From Seminavis robusta (taxonomy: Eukaryota; Bacillariophyta; Bacillariophyceae; Naviculales; Naviculaceae): a stretch of 64,000 bases of DNA. Each line of letters starts with the position of its first letter. Within the stretch, counting starts at the first letter, position 1. The stretch is taken from NCBI GenBank assembly GCA_903772945.1, contig CAICTM010000053.1, positions 62,001-126,000 on the forward strand, in the 5' to 3' direction. Of the stretch, positions 63,411 through 64,000 are shown in pieces. A model generated the notes under the pieces. The model ran no database searches and had not been told where the DNA came from. It was given only the letters and a program-made list of their open reading frames with translations. A program made the position numbers and the translations under genes.

Positions 63411-64000
63411 GGTGCTCTCTATCTATCTGGCAAATGCAATGGTAGTTCTAGATCGAGAATCACAAAAGAGTAAGGGGATTCTTTCTTTCTTAGCGAAGAT
63501 AAAATAAATTAGATGGTGTAGAGGACCAGCTTTTCAATCGCCTTAGCTCAAAGAAGACCTGCAGAGTATAGCACAACGGAAGGACAACAGTATGAGACAA
63601 CATACCAGAACAGGTTCATCCGATCACCAACATGTGTAACACACTCGGCACTCGGCACGGTACACGGCACACCGAACCCACCGAGCGAATAGGTTTTTGG
63701 CCCGAACTACTCAGCCTCAACCAGTGCCGAATTGACGGGCAAGGCAAGCAATGATCAATCTATGCATCTACAACACATCTACACCTCCTTACCTGCTGTA
63801 TGTGGTAGACCAAGTCCAAAGCCCTTCAGAAGCAACAACAGTTGGATATGATGATCCTTCCGAGTTGGTTTCGTCCCTGTACCATTGTTGGCAATGGCAA
63901 CGATCGAGAAATCGGTGATCGCCAAGGCAAAGCAGGCGAACTGACAAGGTGCGAAGACTCAAAGAGTTAAGGCGTCATGTTTCAACGGATTAAATAAATC
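63411..64000. other. Upstream region, no gene seen
   Basis: 590 bp from the membrane-protein ATG to the window end. It should contain that gene's promoter. No start of another gene is recognisable. Confidence 0.5.

Noticed and set aside
1-64000. CRISPR arrays, bacterial operons, rRNA genes
   Set aside because: No regularly spaced direct repeats, no Shine-Dalgarno-linked gene strings and no rRNA-like sequence were seen.

Overview
The window looks like nuclear DNA of a diatom, most likely a raphid pennate. I infer this from several things: short GT-AG introns of 70-151 bp; compact genes on both strands; nuclear genes for organelle proteins (a bacterial-type release factor 2 and two large PPR proteins); protein modules I remember as frequent in diatom predictions; and intergenic DNA full of TAGCTAGC and GGTACC/ACCGGT palindromes. 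The species cannot be fixed from the sequence alone. No rRNA, tRNA, CRISPR array or bacterial operon was seen.

Layout. 1-9.7 kb: a PPR protein cut by the left edge, convergent with a type II membrane sulfotransferase; a BTB protein with a SUN/discoidin-like C-terminus; a spliced gene with a PP1-docking RVSF motif, divergent from a thioredoxin ending in a CaaX box. 9.7-23 kb: a fatty-acid elongase, organellar release factor 2, a zuotin/DNAJC2 co-chaperone, a leucine-rich-repeat protein and the ribosome-biogenesis factor UTP14. 23-33 kb: a TPR-DUSP-MYND-USP deubiquitinase, a spliced gene fusing a HAD phosphatase, a methyltransferase-like domain and a medium-chain dehydrogenase, and a glutamine-rich spliced gene. 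33-37.6 kb: a gene-poor block with a fold-back element and the remnant of a reverse-transcriptase element; a related 3' tail lies near 10.5 kb.

37.6-50.7 kb: a large disordered WW-domain protein, a CCCH-Smr RNA-binding protein, a frameshifted ankyrin-type repeat fragment, a class IV aminotransferase-like protein, the mitochondrial S-adenosylmethionine carrier and a second BTB protein. 50.7-64 kb: degenerate duplicated coding-like DNA, a four-exon diacylglycerol kinase, a second complete PPR protein, and a four-exon single-pass membrane protein with a Pro/Ser/Thr-rich ectodomain and a cytoplasmic PDZ-like domain.

The genes do not form one pathway. Several serve translation and RNA (UTP14, DNAJC2, release factor 2, two PPR proteins, CCCH-Smr), ubiquitin and protein-protein adaptors (USP, two BTB proteins), or lipid and membrane biology (elongase, diacylglycerol kinase, carrier, PDZ receptor-like protein). 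I worked out six spliced genes with twelve introns by reading-frame continuity across GT...AG junctions. The most unusual items are the three-enzyme fusion, the prenylation-type thioredoxin, the PDZ-tailed surface protein and the deubiquitinase architecture.
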